A stretch of DNA of 64,000 bases from Rutpela maculata. Taxonomy: Eukaryota > Arthropoda > Insecta > Coleoptera > Cerambycidae. The stretch lies in assembly GCA_936432065.2 (NCBI GenBank), contig OW386285.2:34341920-34405919 (forward strand), written 5' to 3'. Numbering within the stretch: position 1 is the stretch's first letter; each line of letters opens with the position of its first letter. Positions 1 through 10,859 of this stretch are shown here, one piece after another. The position numbers were made by a program, and so were the translations under genes. The notes below the pieces were generated by a model, which saw only the letters and a program-made list of their open reading frames with translations, ran no database searches and was not told the DNA's origin.

Positions 1-342
1 TTTCTCTTTTATAGCCCCCTCAATGCATTTGGATTCTCGTAACGTAATATGATGATTTTATTTATATATTCCCTGAATTATTTCGGTGTATGCTCGGTGT
101 AAAACAACCAAGCACAAGCACAAATGGTGATTTTCACGTATTTTGGTGAAAGGAGTGAAGTTTAGCCAATCTTTATCGATGGTAAAAATTCGAACTACGT
201 GAAATGTACATTGTTTGTCGTATCTTCAAACGTTGAAGTTTGAAAAAATAGTATTTTTTTTATCTTACCTCGTATTTAAAAAAAAGTTGTTGGAGTTAAA
301 TAAGGGTCTTATGGCCATCCCTTCTTTTATCTTAACATATTG
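1..342. other. AT-rich sequence, nothing recognised
   Basis: No reading frame, RNA gene or repeat structure is supported here. The LINE fragment starts just downstream. Confidence 0.5.
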
Positions 343-1640
343 ATCTATTTAGAAAACAATATGGTTCTTCCTCTAGCCGACACTTACTGTCCAAATTTAA
401 ATCCATCAATATGCTAATAATTTTTGCATATTACTTTCCTACGTATACGTATTATTGTTCTTATATTTATATAAAAAATAAGTCTACCACTAAAGCATTA
501 TTTGAAAAAGTAGTCGAGGGTTTTGATAGGGGCACAAGCTCAATGGCTTCAATATGCGACCTCACCAAGTCTTTCGACTGCGTCAATGTAGAAATACTGT
601 TGCATAAATTAGAATATTATGGCATAAGGCAAAATATGTTTGAATTGCTTTCTTCTTATTTATCTAATAGGCAGCAATACGTAAGTCTGAACGGAAATGA
701 GTCGGGACTACTACCTATTAAAAATGATGTTCCGCAGGGATCTGTTCTAGGACCTATTTTATTCCTCATATACATTAATGATCTACCTTACTATGTCGGT
801 ATACTGTTTGCAGATGATACCACCGTAATTACCAAAGATAATATTGACCATAGAGATAGTCTACTCTCTGCAAAAAGCTGGTTTTCCTCCAACAAACTAA
901 AACTGAACGAATCGAAGACTCAAAATATGCCTTTCAGCTCAGATAAATGAGCGCAAAAGTCTGAATCTAATTGCTTGGTATTAAACTTGACACTAGCTTA
1001 AATTGTTCACCTCAAGTGGACTATCTCTGTTCTAAAATTTCATCCCGAATTTTCTGCATGCGCCAGTTCAGACGATCATTACGTTCTGATGATCTGTGTA
1101 TTGTGTATTTTGCGTTAATACATAATCATCTAACCTACGGTTTACTTAAGGGGAAACTACAGTACAGTAAGAAAATTTATTTTGCAAGAAGCAGCTGTTC
1201 GTGCTGTTGAAGGTGCGGGTTATGGTACTCCCTGCCGGGCACTTTTTAAAAAATATAGTATAATGCATTTGCCTTGTATTTATATTTTTCAAACGTTATT
1301 GCAAATTCACCGACAATTAGATACGTTTCCAAAACTTTCTGACATGCACTCCTATAATACTAGGAACTAAGATAATTTAGTTCAACAATATTCTAGGATT
1401 TTCATCACTCGGAATAATAAATTACATGTCGTATTATAAAACAATTTTGTAAATTATTTTAAGGATACTAATATCACAAACATGAATTTGAATGCATTTT
1501 ATAAATTAGTTAGAACATTCCTAATGTTTTTACAGTGTAAATGATTACCTAATTTTTTTACTAACTCTAGATAATAGCACTTAGTGATTTCAAATGTACT
1601 TTTATTGTATGTAAAGTGGTCAATAAATAAATACATACAT
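343..1640 (+). pseudogene. Broken CR1/Jockey-type LINE (copy L1), reverse transcriptase and C-terminal part
   Basis: Remains of a non-LTR retrotransposon ORF2, which would encode the reverse transcriptase that copies element RNA into DNA at a nicked target. Visible in order: DLFRKQYG (from about 343), KSTTKAL, the palm motif DLTKSFDCVN, PQGSVLGPILFLIYINDLP, the catalytic box LFADDTT, then KSWFSSNKLKLNESKT. After a stop near 950 the protein resumes in another frame as LGIKLDTSLNCSPQVDYLC (971 on), and in a third frame as QEAAVRAVEGAGYGTPCR and HSYNTRN (1182-1370). About 105 bp of foreign sequence separates QYG from KSTTKAL. No endonuclease or ORF1 is visible, so it is 5-prime truncated. A polyadenylation-like AATAAATAAATAC end lies near 1625-1640. 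Clade assignment rests on motif spacing only. Confidence 0.85.
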
Positions 1641-2955
1641 ATATATTATAATCCTTGTTTTTTTATTAATATTTTTTCATGCTAATAATAATATTTGCAG
1701 TTACATAAACATGATATTTTTATATCTTATTGTAATACCCTGAGGTTGAAAAATGTGTTACAGAAACTTCGGTAGATTTATTAAATGAGCATTTCGAAGA
1801 GTATTCCTTAAAAAGTAGCTAATCCCAAATAATAATGTTCCCCGTAAAATGCAATACATAAAACTTAAATATTTGGACATATAAAGCACGAACAATATTA
1901 TTTATGAAAATAGATCTCTCCCCAATCAATGTCTCACAAATAAAATAAAACCCAAGTGCAACGAACTGGGATGGTAAATAAACGCAATTTATTTTGACGA
2001 AGTTTCCTTTAACATAAAACTTTAAAGCAAATAAATAAGGCCTACATACAACCGATAAACGTTTGCGTGATTGGCAAATCTGTGAAAATATCCTATTATG
2101 GACGTGTACTCCATGCAATCTTGGTAAAAGCGGGTCCGACGACCGTTTTCTACCCTTTTGTCGCTTGTGGGTGAGAATTCAACATTTACAGACTTTGAGT
2201 CGGGCACCCTAATGCTTACTATGGCGCTTCGCTCGGGATGGGTACTATTTTCAGCAATTACATCCAATTTACTTTAATAAGACCCTTTATACTTCATGTA
2301 TTTTTGCTATTTAACGTCTATCTCGCTGCATGACTGCGGTACGTGACTACATTTTAGCCTCTGTGGTGGATTTTAACCTTTTAATACGGTTCGACTTGCC
2401 TTTTTTGTTCAAAGGAAAGTATAAAAGATTGTCAAAAATAGAAATTAAATTATGAAGATTAAAGTATAAGAATTTCTGAGGATTCCATTTTGTCGGTTAA
2501 TAAGATCTTAATTTACTTTTTATGTTTCCTTATTAAATTCTGGAGTATAATATAAGGTAATTTAAAAATTTTAATTGCAGGTAACATTGTAGAAAATTAT
2601 TAAAATTTCTTTTTTATTATGCTATATGAAAGAATTTCTCCAAGCTTAATTCCAAGAATTACTTCTACCTATTAACATGTGGACATTAAAGAAATTTCAC
2701 AAGTAAGTAGTTGAATACTGCAAAGTGCATATTACACACTAGCTACCTATGTAATTTCCAACGTATATTATGCATATTATACAGCGTATATTATTATCCT
2801 CTACAGTAAATCTGACGTACTTAAAGTTATTTTATCACAAAGGCACGTATTAGTATTTTGGTAGATGTACAATATACTGTTATATTTTTATTTAGGCGAG
2901 TAATGATTTTGAATTAAAAAAAAATAACGCAGACGGGAAAAGATTAGTTTAATAA
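1641..2955. other. AT-rich intergenic DNA, nothing supported
   Basis: Several open frames of up to 99 codons exist but none resembles a protein family. No inverted or tandem repeat stood out. Confidence 0.4.
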
Positions 2956-3990
2956 AATTGGAAGTTGGGCGCCAGATGGTACGAGAACTATCAAAGATAC
3001 TCACTTATAATGTTGAAGAACGCACTACCGGGCGTCGAAATGACGCGACACCAATTTATTTCTCAGGGGCGCCAGTCGCGTGCTACCCCGTTCTTCTACT
3101 CCCAGACGGGTTCGAGATAAGATGCACTTCGATAGCCGAGTAAGGGGTCAAGGCTGCACTACCTCAGATTATTAATGGCACTCTCTCTGGCCGTGGCTTC
3201 CCTGGTTTCGAGTTTTTGTACCTTTTGAAAAGCTAAATTTTTGTTTAAAAAAATCCCGATCGAAGAATTTCTCTCCGGAGGGATTAATTTTTGTCGTGCT
3301 GATCACGCTTTTGTCTGCTAATAACGGACTCTACACCCGAGGATTTCTGAGAAAAACGCACAAAAAATCCCTATCAAACCTCCGTACAGCAACTAGAAGG
3401 TCGAGTGTGGTGCAGTAACTCGACACACCGGTTTTCGATACGAAAGTTCCAGGGATTATAGACTATAGCAACAAGTCTCAAGATCAATTAAGATGCAATA
3501 GTTCAAAGAATCCGTTTATTTAACAGATATGGTTATAGCAAAATTCTTATTGTAAGAATCGCGCCTTTCACAATTAAGACAAACGGTTTTCAGACCATAC
3601 AAGCGAGAGCGCTTACGCTAACGATCGATTAGGTAGGAAAGATTCATGCATACCTTCTCAGAATCAAAATGCGAGCTTTTTAGAGAAGTCTTCATGAGGA
3701 CTTATGACTGCATAAGTTTGTTTGGCATTCGATTAGCCCACAACTTACTTGCCCCTATGCAGTTGTTCAATATTAGCAAAATTACAACGATCCACCTCCG
3801 AGTGACTTTTAGGCAAAATCGAATTTTTGGTTTTTTCCTCTATAACTTTATTATTTGGAAAGCCCTGCTATTGGCTTTCCTACCATCTCTTTGTATGGAC
3901 TACTCAACGCGCTCGACCAAATTGCAAGCCGTTGAGTGAATCCAAACTCTTTCTATGCGAGAAACCGGCCTTGTGCATGTGCATTGATTT
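2956..3990 (-). mobile_element. Possible LTR retrotransposon remnant (LTR plus primer-binding site), minus strand
   Basis: On the minus strand this stretch reads like LTR sequence: an AATAAACGG polyadenylation-type signal near 3510-3525, a GC-richer untranslated stretch, then TGGCGCCCAAC (about 2965-2980), which resembles a tRNA-type primer-binding site. A second TGGCGCC lies at about 3065. No gag, pol or env reading frame is present on either side, and I could not define TG...CA ends or a second LTR. This may be a solo LTR or chance resemblance. Confidence 0.3.
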
Positions 3991-4159
3991 TTATCAAATT
4001 TTTGCTTATTGGCGCTACGCCGTCCTTGTCAAAATCGTCGGTTTCGCCTCTTAGATGCATTGCATCGTTAAAATTTTATACTCATACTTTAGGAAAGGAC
4101 ATTCATAACCGTACCTCAATGGTCAATGTGGAGGAATAAAAATGGAAAATATTTTAATA

Positions 4160-4350
4160 TTTTTCAAAGCGCATTTTTGGAGTACTTTTTAAACTAGCTT
4201 CGGCGTACTTTTGAAAAATTAATCCAATCAAGTCCAATTTCGGCGTACTTTTGATAAAAATTATCCTCAAGTCCATTTTTGGAGTACTTTTAAAAAATAT
4301 TATTTTCTTCAAAGTCCAACTTTGTTGCACCTTTGAAAAAGTATATTATT
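4160..4350. repeat. Short degenerate tandem repeat, about five units of 35-50 bp
   Basis: The phrase 'caagtccaatttcggcgtac' followed by 'ttttgaaaaa' recurs with changes at about 4165, 4200, 4228, 4268 and 4311. Unit length drifts, so this is an old array. Confidence 0.6.
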
Positions 4351-4472
4351 CTTAAATCCTTGCCACTATATACTTTCGCTCTCATATCCTGAACCAAAAC
4401 ATATTTTCCTAAGTGAAAATTCGGTGTTTCTTCGAATTTTCACCTGGTCATTTCTAATGCCTTCTATAAGGC

Positions 4473-4500
4473 CCGTTATAAGTTCTATAACTTATAACGG
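4473..4500. repeat. 28-bp near-perfect palindrome
   Basis: CCGTTATAAG at the left edge is mirrored by CTTATAACGG at the right edge, with a short centre. Function unknown; it may be a hairpin end of a small element. Confidence 0.5.
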
Positions 4501-4764
4501 TCCTTATGGACTGGTCTGTGGCTCTGTAGTCCCTCACACTCTTAAAAATGTCCTTAAATGAAATGTTTGCCTAAGTCGAATTTTGATTCTGTCTTCGATT
4601 CTGGAGAATTCTTCAACAATAACACTACTTAGCACGATCACCTGCAAAGCAGCAGGTTGACTCCTCTCAGGGAAGAAGCCAGTTCAGTAAATTGCTCTCT
4701 GATCAGGAACTGCCAGCGATCAATAAATTAAACTCGGTTTCAACGTAAAGGAAGATTAAATTTG

Positions 4765-5012
4765 TTTTGTCTTGGTGCTAAGGCTTTCGCGGAGCTGGTG
4801 ATCTGGCTGTTGGTTTCCGGGTCTTCTACCGCGTAGACTTGGTTGAGTGCTTGATGTTTGTCGTGGTCTTCTTCTGAAGTGAACTGTATAAATAGAGGAG
4901 CTCGGTCCGGCAGAGCTCACTTCGCTACAGAGGAAGACCACGACAAGATGGTCGAAACGTCAAGCACTCAACCAAGTCTACGCGAACGAAAACCCGGAAA
5001 CTAGCAGCCAGA
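4765..5012. mobile_element. Penelope-type terminal inverted structure with TATA box and hammerhead-like motif
   Basis: Two arms of about 80 bp face each other: 4798-4875 reads, on the minus strand, nearly the same as 4928-5012 on the plus strand (shared core GACGACAAA-like, TCAAGCACTCAACCAAGTCT and CCCGGAAAC). Between them lie TATAAATA (4887-4894) and GAGCTC repeated around a 9-base loop (near 4900-4920). The right arm contains GACCA (4936-4940) pairing with TGGTC (4949-4953), followed by GAAAC, which resembles stem II plus the GAAA box of a hammerhead ribozyme. Penelope-like elements are known for such pseudo-LTRs with hammerhead motifs. No reverse transcriptase is nearby, so this is a detached end. 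Confidence 0.55.
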
Positions 5013-5019
5013 TAAATTT

Positions 5020-5335
5020 ATTTTGATTTTACCCCAGTAGATAAAGACAAAATTTGAGGCCAAAATAGGGAAAAATTTCGAGAAAGCTGGTTTTTTGTGG
5101 AGGCCTTCATTGACATGCTCTTAGTACATCCTGAGGGAAGTTTGAGCAATTTAAACCATGTTTTTTTTGGGGGGGGGGGGGTTAAAGGAGTGATTTTCAG
5201 TTTTTTGCCACTATCTCGAAAAGTATCACTTTTTCGACAAAAATAGTCATGAGCAAAAATATTTCTTATAAAATTCTATTTAAAAAGATCATTACACTTT
5301 TTTTCGTAAGATCAATCGTTTCAAAGATATACAGT
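5020..5335 (-). repeat. Interspersed repeat R2, copy 1
   Basis: On the minus strand this matches 13690-13955: a TTTTTGCTCATGACTATTTT-like phrase, then a GATACTTTTCGAGATA phrase, CTCAGGATGTACTAAG, and AAAACCAGCTTTCTCG. A run of G (5169-5180) interrupts it. In copy 2 the same block lies just after the CRC-protein fragment, so it may be the 3-prime part of that gene or element. Confidence 0.65.
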
Positions 5336-5348
5336 ACGTATGTACAGT

Positions 5349-5467
5349 ATGAACATAAAATGTTGTGTGTCTAATTGTGAGGACAAAGTTTCACAAAGAC
5401 ATCCATTCTCCAATCCAAGAAAGACATTAATCGATTTAAAAAATGGTTAGAAGTCATCAAGCAGTAG
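5349..5467 (+). pseudogene. THAP-type zinc-finger fragment, frameshifted
   Basis: Starting at the ATG at 5349 the frame gives MNIKCCVSNCEDKVSQRHPF, the C-x4-C start of a THAP finger followed by the usual H-x-F-P-like segment. A one-base shift after about codon 25 then gives RFKKWLEVIKQ and a stop at 5465-5467, matching the W-containing helix of the family. THAP fingers bind DNA in chromatin proteins and P-element-type transposases. The C-x2-H half and AVPTP box are absent, so only the first exon-sized part is present. Confidence 0.55.
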
Positions 5468-6441
5468 AAAAACAGTAATAAACAGTAATAGTAGAAGCAG
5501 CAGAAAAACAAATAGCAAATGCGAATCCAGATAAATTAGTTCTAGTTTCTACTGTTGTTTTGCTTTATAAATATTCTATTTGCCTTCATAGATAATCCCC
5601 AAACAGAAATATTATATGTTGAAAGAGGGTGGAATTTATAGAAGATATACTTTTTGCAACTAAATTTCATTCAGTCATTTAAATATTGTACGATAATAAA
5701 AACAGCAACAATAGTAAAAACTGTATTCTGAAAGTAAAGAGAAACAAACCAGACAACTTTATTTTAAATTTATTTGTCTCTTAACGGATGGACTTCATTA
5801 AGAGTATAATTTGCGGTCAGTGAAATGAAGAAACGAATTATTCGGCTTATTTTTGAAGATAGAAACTTCAAATTTTGTACGTATGTATTATAATATATAT
5901 TCTAGTTCGTCACGTTTTTAATTTTTTGTTTTTATCAAAAACACGTGATCAACGAAAAAATTGACGTCGAAAAATTGGAATTTACAAAAAACGAAAACGT
6001 GACGCCCTAGATAGTCCTTAATTAATTACGTGGATAAAATATAACCTGTTAATTTTCAAACATAGATTCAATAAATAGTTTCCAATTTTGCCGTCAATAG
6101 ATGGCACTCGCCTCGGCATTCGCATAGCTTTACACGCTCTCAGACTTTAGGGAGGAACTTGTTGTCATGGAGACCAGACGCGAATGAATGCTTGCCAGGG
6201 AAGCATTTAGCAGTTCTGGTAATTGTAATCTTAAATTTATTTATAAATTATTTTATCTTACAGGAATGACTTAATAGATAAAATTCTTGAAAATGTTAAT
6301 ACATAAATAAAAGGTGCCAAATAGAGAGGACCGTTTTGTATAAACACTCCTACAAATTTTATTATGAAAATTTGAATTCGGTTTTTAGTTATTATTATAG
6401 TTATATAGTTTTTATTCGAAATTATTACCAAGCAAAATGTA
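5468..6441. other. AT-rich DNA, nothing supported
   Basis: No family resemblance in any frame. A short simple repeat of 'aacagtaata' type occurs near 5470-5500. Confidence 0.4.
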
Positions 6442-6565
6442 CAGGGTGTCCCAGTCAACGCGCTATGCTCGGTTTCCACGGTAGTTTCTGAGATAAGTTT
6501 ATGGTTCAAAATCCAGTCTGACGTAGGTTTTCCGAGGAATCTCATACTGCTAAGATATTTATAGG
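6442..6565 (+). mobile_element. Mariner-type terminal end, left-facing partner of 10860-10963
   Basis: CAGGGTGTCCCAGTCAACGC starts at 6442 right after a TA. The sequence that follows (GGTAGTTTCTGAGA and so on) matches, in reverse orientation, the end at 10860-10963. CAGGGTGTCCC ends next to TA are typical of mariner-like elements in insects. No transposase is found between the two ends. Confidence 0.4.
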
Positions 6566-6570
6566 AATCC

Positions 6571-7340
6571 AAGATGGCGGACGAATTTCGTCATCTATGG
6601 TCCTATTCGACTGAAAATCGATATCTGGGGGTTTTCGGGGATGCGGTTTACGAATTTTTGGTCAAAATTTAGGAATCCAAGATGGCGGACGAATTTCGTC
6701 ATTTATGGACCTATTCGACTGAAAATCGATATCTGGGGGTTTTCGGGGATGCGGGTTATGAATTTTTGATCAAAATTTAGGACTCCAAGATGGCGGACGA
6801 ATTTCGCGATCTATAGTCCTATTCGACTGAAAATCGATATCTGGGGGTTTTCGGGGATACGGGTCACGAATTTTTGGTCAAAATTTAAGACTCCAAGATG
6901 GCGGACGAATTTCGTCATCTATGGTCCTATTCGACTGAAAATCGATACCTCGGGGTTGTCGGGGATGCGGGTTACGAATTTTTGGTCAAAATTTAGGAAT
7001 CCAAGATGGTGGACGAATTTCGTCATCTATGGTCCTATTTGGCTGAAAATCGATATATCGGGGTTGTCGGGGATGCGGGTTACGAATTTTTGGTCAAAAT
7101 TTAGGAAACCAAGATGGCGGATGAATTTCGTCATTTGTGGTCCTATTCGACTGAAAATCGATATCTGGAGGTTTTCGGGAATGCGGGTTACGAATTTTTG
7201 TTCAAAATTTAGGAATCCAAGATGGCGGACGAATTTCGTCATCTGTGGTCCTATTCGAATGAAAATCGATATCTGGGGATTTTCGGGGATGCGGGTTACG
7301 AATTTTTGGTAAAAATTTAGGAATCCAAGACAGCGGGCGA
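6571..7340. repeat. 108-bp satellite, seven full units
   Basis: The phrase 'aagatggcggacgaatttcg' recurs with its GATGG at 6573, 6681, 6789, 6897, 7005, 7113 and 7221, with a decayed eighth (GACAG) at 7329: an exact spacing of 108 bp. As 108 is divisible by three, long open frames appear on both strands (for example 6956-7312 plus), but they only reflect periodicity. AAGATGGCGG matches the known YY1/PHO-type core. Divergence between units is a few bases each. Confidence 0.95.
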
Positions 7341-7854
7341 ATTATAACTATATTTTGACCAGCCTTTATTTATGTTATTATTGGAGATTAAAAAAAGTTT
7401 TGTATAAGAGTTGTAGGGTTGTACACATATTTTTTTAAATGCAATTAAAAAACAATTGCTTGCATATGTCACGTGATATAACAATGAAGGTTGCTTTTTA
7501 AATGAAAACCCTGTATATTTTTACATATTCTTTTAGATCCTTTATCCCTAATTTCAAACATATAAAGATTGATAGATCTAGTTGTAATATTTTTTGATAT
7601 ATCGGACATTAAATATGCTCCAAACATGCATGTAGGTATTTTAGGGTTTCTGACGGAGCGCTGTCAGTGGCGGATTTAGGGCAGGGGGGGGCTATAGAGG
7701 CAAAATCCAAGGGCGGCAATTTTTTTGAAAAACACCAAAGACATAAAAACAAAAAATTTGTATTATTAATATGTCCTATCAGAACATGTTTAATTTATTT
7801 GAGAACGTGTTTTTTATATTAACTAGACTAAAGTTCCTTATTATAGTCAACAGT
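7341..7854. other. Unassigned, with one possible hAT-like end at 7675
   Basis: CAGTGGCGGATTTAGGGC at 7675 resembles the terminal CAGTGGCGG of hAT elements such as the one at 20451, but no matching right end was found. Confidence 0.3.
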
Positions 7855-9180
7855 ACAGGGTGGTTGTGCAAACGTTAGAACCTCATTTAACTTCTTTATT
7901 TTTGGAGTTACGTAAATAAGTTCAAAAATAAAAGTTATGAGATATCACATGTATTTTCCAAACATCATTTCAGCAAAACAATTCAAACAAGTCGAATTTC
8001 GGAGATATGAGCTTTACCTTGGTTTTTTTAAATAGAACACCCCCATATATTTTTACACCATTTGAAAGGCCATAGAAAAATCTTTTCAATGATATATGAC
8101 ACAGTATTTTTCTTAAAAACTATAGTAGATATGAAGTTTTATATTTTCTTAGATTAAGTCATGGTAGTCCGAAAAACATATACAGTGTATTTCACTTTTT
8201 AATTTGTTTTTCTGATTTGAATCAAATTTTACTTAAGTATAGAACAAATTAGGATCTACTTATGACCAGAAAAAAATTCACCGCCTACAAATGCAAAGCC
8301 ACCTGCGTTACCAAAATATGCGGATAAAATCAAAAAATCATATTAGGCATATTTTTATTGGAAAATTTTGTCAATGAAACTTGTTCAGAATTGTTCAGAA
8401 ACCTTAAATCCAGAATTTAATCAAAATAAAAAATATATAAATTTTGATTAAAATAATGTCCAAGTCCAAAAATATCATTTTAATGGGTTTTTTCGTTTAG
8501 AAAACTATACTATGACAATTTTATTTGAAATTAAACCCAAGCTGCCAGGTAGTTGTAAAGCAATTTACAGTTTTTTTTTTTAAATAATTATTTTCAAAAT
8601 TTTTAAAGTTTCAAGTTTTTCATTTTTTAATTTTGTTTAAATTTTGGCCATTTTGGGCAATTCTGAACAAGTTTTATTAACAAAATTTTCCGATAAAAAA
8701 ATGCCTAATATGGATTTCCGATTTTCTCCACATATTTTGGTACCGCAGGTGGCTTTGGTACCGTAGGAGGCGAATGTTTTTCTGGTCATAAGTAGATACT
8801 AATTTGTTCTATACTTAAGTAAAATGTGATTCAAATCGGAAAAAAAAAAAATAAAAAAGTTATTGGGGTGTTACCATTTCAAGTGAAACACACTGTATCA
8901 ATTATTGAAATTCTCCATTTTATTTAAAATAAAGTGAAATTAGACAGAACTAACATATTGTTTATTTTAATTTACATACTTTTGTTTTCCATGGCTAATT
9001 TGATAAATTGTAAATTTATAGTAAATTAGACAAAATTTGTTTAAGATAAGCACCATGTATTATATTATAAATACAAAGCTTTTTTTATGGCGTTTCAAAT
9101 GGTACATATATGGAGTGTTCCTTTAAAAAAAAGCAAAGTAAAGTTCATATCTCCGAAATGCGACTTTCAATAGGCATGTC
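7855..9180. mobile_element. Foldback element, outer pair of arms
   Basis: 7975-8090 (phrases TTTCGGAGATATGAGCTTTA, ACCATTTGAAAGGCCATA) is mirrored by 9075-9170 (TATGGCGTTTCAAATGGTAC, CATATCTCCGAAATGCGAC). The arms enclose the TA-flanked MITE at 8183-8895. CAGGGTGGTTGTGC near 7856 may be the outer left end. No coding capacity. Confidence 0.6.
8183..8895. mobile_element. 713-bp MITE with long inverted arms and TA target duplication
   Basis: CAGTGTATTTCAC at the left and GTGAAACACACTG at the right are each flanked by TA (8181-8182 and 8896-8897). Long imperfect arms follow: left TAGAACAAATTAGGATCTAC and right GTAGATACTAATTTGTTCTA, then a 'ccgcctacaaatgcaaagcc' phrase and its mirror. TA duplication with a CAGT-type end fits a non-autonomous Tc1/mariner element. 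Partial relatives lie at 49729-50180 and 56621-56782. Confidence 0.8.
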
Positions 9181-9250
9181 CACAAAATTTTAATTTCAAT
9201 TGTAAATGATAGAATTATCGATATTGTACACTAATTTAACAATTAAAAAA

Positions 9251-9926
9251 AAAACCGCTGCCCAAGGAATCACTACTTCCACATCCAGATTTTCTATCCA
9301 AGTCACTCACAACGATAAAATGTTGTATGTGGAAATAATTGTTTAATAATATAATATTTGAAATCGTCTACCTCAAAAACCCATAAATACCCCCACATCG
9401 GTAGTGGGGTGGGGGTGGTGATAGAGGGTGGTAGTGGGGGTGGATAAGGTAAAAAAATATTTTGAGGTTTCTGGTTCTTGTGCACACATTAAATCAAAAT
9501 TTTTTTCCATCCTCTTTAATAATGGGGTGGGGGTGGGGGTGGTAATGGGGGTGGCTAATGCCAAAATTTTTTTTGAGACCTTAGCTTCTCTTGTATATAG
9601 TAAATACAAATTTTATGAACTCTTACCTGCTTGATTTACCTATTTACCCCAATTTACCCCCCAATCCTTCGACGGAACAAGATGAAAATATAATCTAGTT
9701 CTAGATTTCATTAAAGTACATATGCGTACCAAATTTCAAGTCAATATCTCAAACGGTTCCAGAGTAAACGTGTGCACAAAAAAAAAGTTACAGACCGACA
9801 GACAGTAAATTTTTTTTCGGTCAAACTTAAAATCTCGACGTTTCATGACATTCTAAGCCTATTTAAACAATAAAAATTTTAAAATATTTTTTGTCGTTAC
9901 TATACTACCACTGGATGTGGAAGTAA
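9251..9926 (+). mobile_element. R1 family copy A, full length
   Basis: Starts AAAACCGCTGCCCAAGG, then ACTTCCACATCCAG; ends CACTGGATGTGGAAGTAA. Inside, in order: a G-rich run (about 9398-9442), a second G-rich run (about 9524-9553), CAATTTACCCC phrases, AAATTTCAAGTCAATATCTC, a short GACA tract, and AATCTCGACGTTTCATGACA. The 3-prime end can fold as ACTTCCAC / GTGGAAGT. No protein coding. Class unknown; see the R1 finding. Confidence 0.85.
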
Positions 9927-10017
9927 TATATGTATCCTTATTTTGCCAGTTATTCGTAATAGAAATCACCCCAACACAGCATGGATTTTTGGTAATTTTT
10001 CAATAAAAATTCTTGAC

Positions 10018-10510
10018 CTATGAAGTAAAAAAATATTTTGAAGTTTTTGGTTCTTGTACATACACTAAATCACACTTTTTTTTCGTCCCCTTAAAAAATG
10101 GGGGTTGGGGGTAGGGGTCGTAATGGGGGTAGCTAATGTCAAAAATTTTTTTGAGACCTTAGGTTCTCATATATACTAAATACCAATTTTACGAACTCTT
10201 ACCTGCTTGATTTACCTGTTTACCTCCCCATTCACCTCAATTTACACCCCAATCCTTCGATGGAATAAGATGAAAATATAATTTAGTTCCAGATCCCGTT
10301 AAAGTACATACGTGTACCAAATTTCAAGTCAATATCTTAAACGGTTCCAGAGTAATCGTGCGCACAAAAAAGTTAGACCGACAGACAGACAGATATTTTT
10401 TTACGCTGAAACTTAAAATGGCGACCTTTCGTGACAGTCTAAGCCTATTTGAACAATAACAATTTTCAAAAATTTTTTGTTACTATACTTCCACTGGATG
10501 TGGAAGTAAT
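10018..10510 (+). mobile_element. R1 family copy B, 5-prime truncated
   Basis: Begins at the GAAGTAAAAAAATATTTTGA phrase and runs to CACTGGATGTGGAAGTAA; the first G-rich run and the CCGCTGCCC start are missing. Lies about 90 bp after copy A in the same orientation. Confidence 0.85.
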
Positions 10511-10513
10511 TAA

Positions 10514-10758
10514 TATTCTATTTCCTGATTTCCTGTACTATATGTTTCTTTTTATGTTTGTATGTATATTTTGCGTATTGATATTTTGTTTTTTTTATCA
10601 AATGTTTTGTATTATGCTATCATTTGTTTGTTTTTTACTATATTTTGTTTTTATACATTCAAGTATTTTTTATACAATATAATTACTGACTTACCTTATC
10701 CATTCTATTGTATGGCAGAAAAGGTTAATAAATATATTATTATTATTATTATTATTAA
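10514..10758 (+). mobile_element. 3-prime end of a LINE with (TTA)n tail
   Basis: T-rich sequence runs into GGTTAATAAATATATTATTA, a polyadenylation-type AATAAA followed by a TTA/ATT trinucleotide tail (about 10732-10757). The LINE at 61894-62843 ends in the same way, so this is probably the untranslated end of a related copy. No coding part remains. Confidence 0.5.
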
Positions 10759-10859
10759 AAAGAACGCCATTGCCATGTAAACCGGAAGTGATATTTAAAA
10801 TTTACATGCCTTTTTTTAATTTATTCCTTTAATAGTCAATTAAGAACATAAATAATCCG

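Noticed and set aside
2022..2267. 81- and 99-codon minus-strand frames
   Set aside because: No motif, no related copy in the window, and AT-rich surroundings; not distinguishable from chance.
6956..7312. 118-codon and 71-codon frames over the satellite
   Set aside because: The 108-bp period is a multiple of three, so frames repeat without stops; no protein-like signal.
6571..7340. CRISPR-like array
   Set aside because: Units are contiguous 108-bp repeats without unique spacers, in a eukaryotic-looking window.
9251..9926. R1 as a canonical Helitron
   Set aside because: There is a 3-prime hairpin, but no 5-prime TC or 3-prime CTRR end could be placed and no A|T insertion site was demonstrable.
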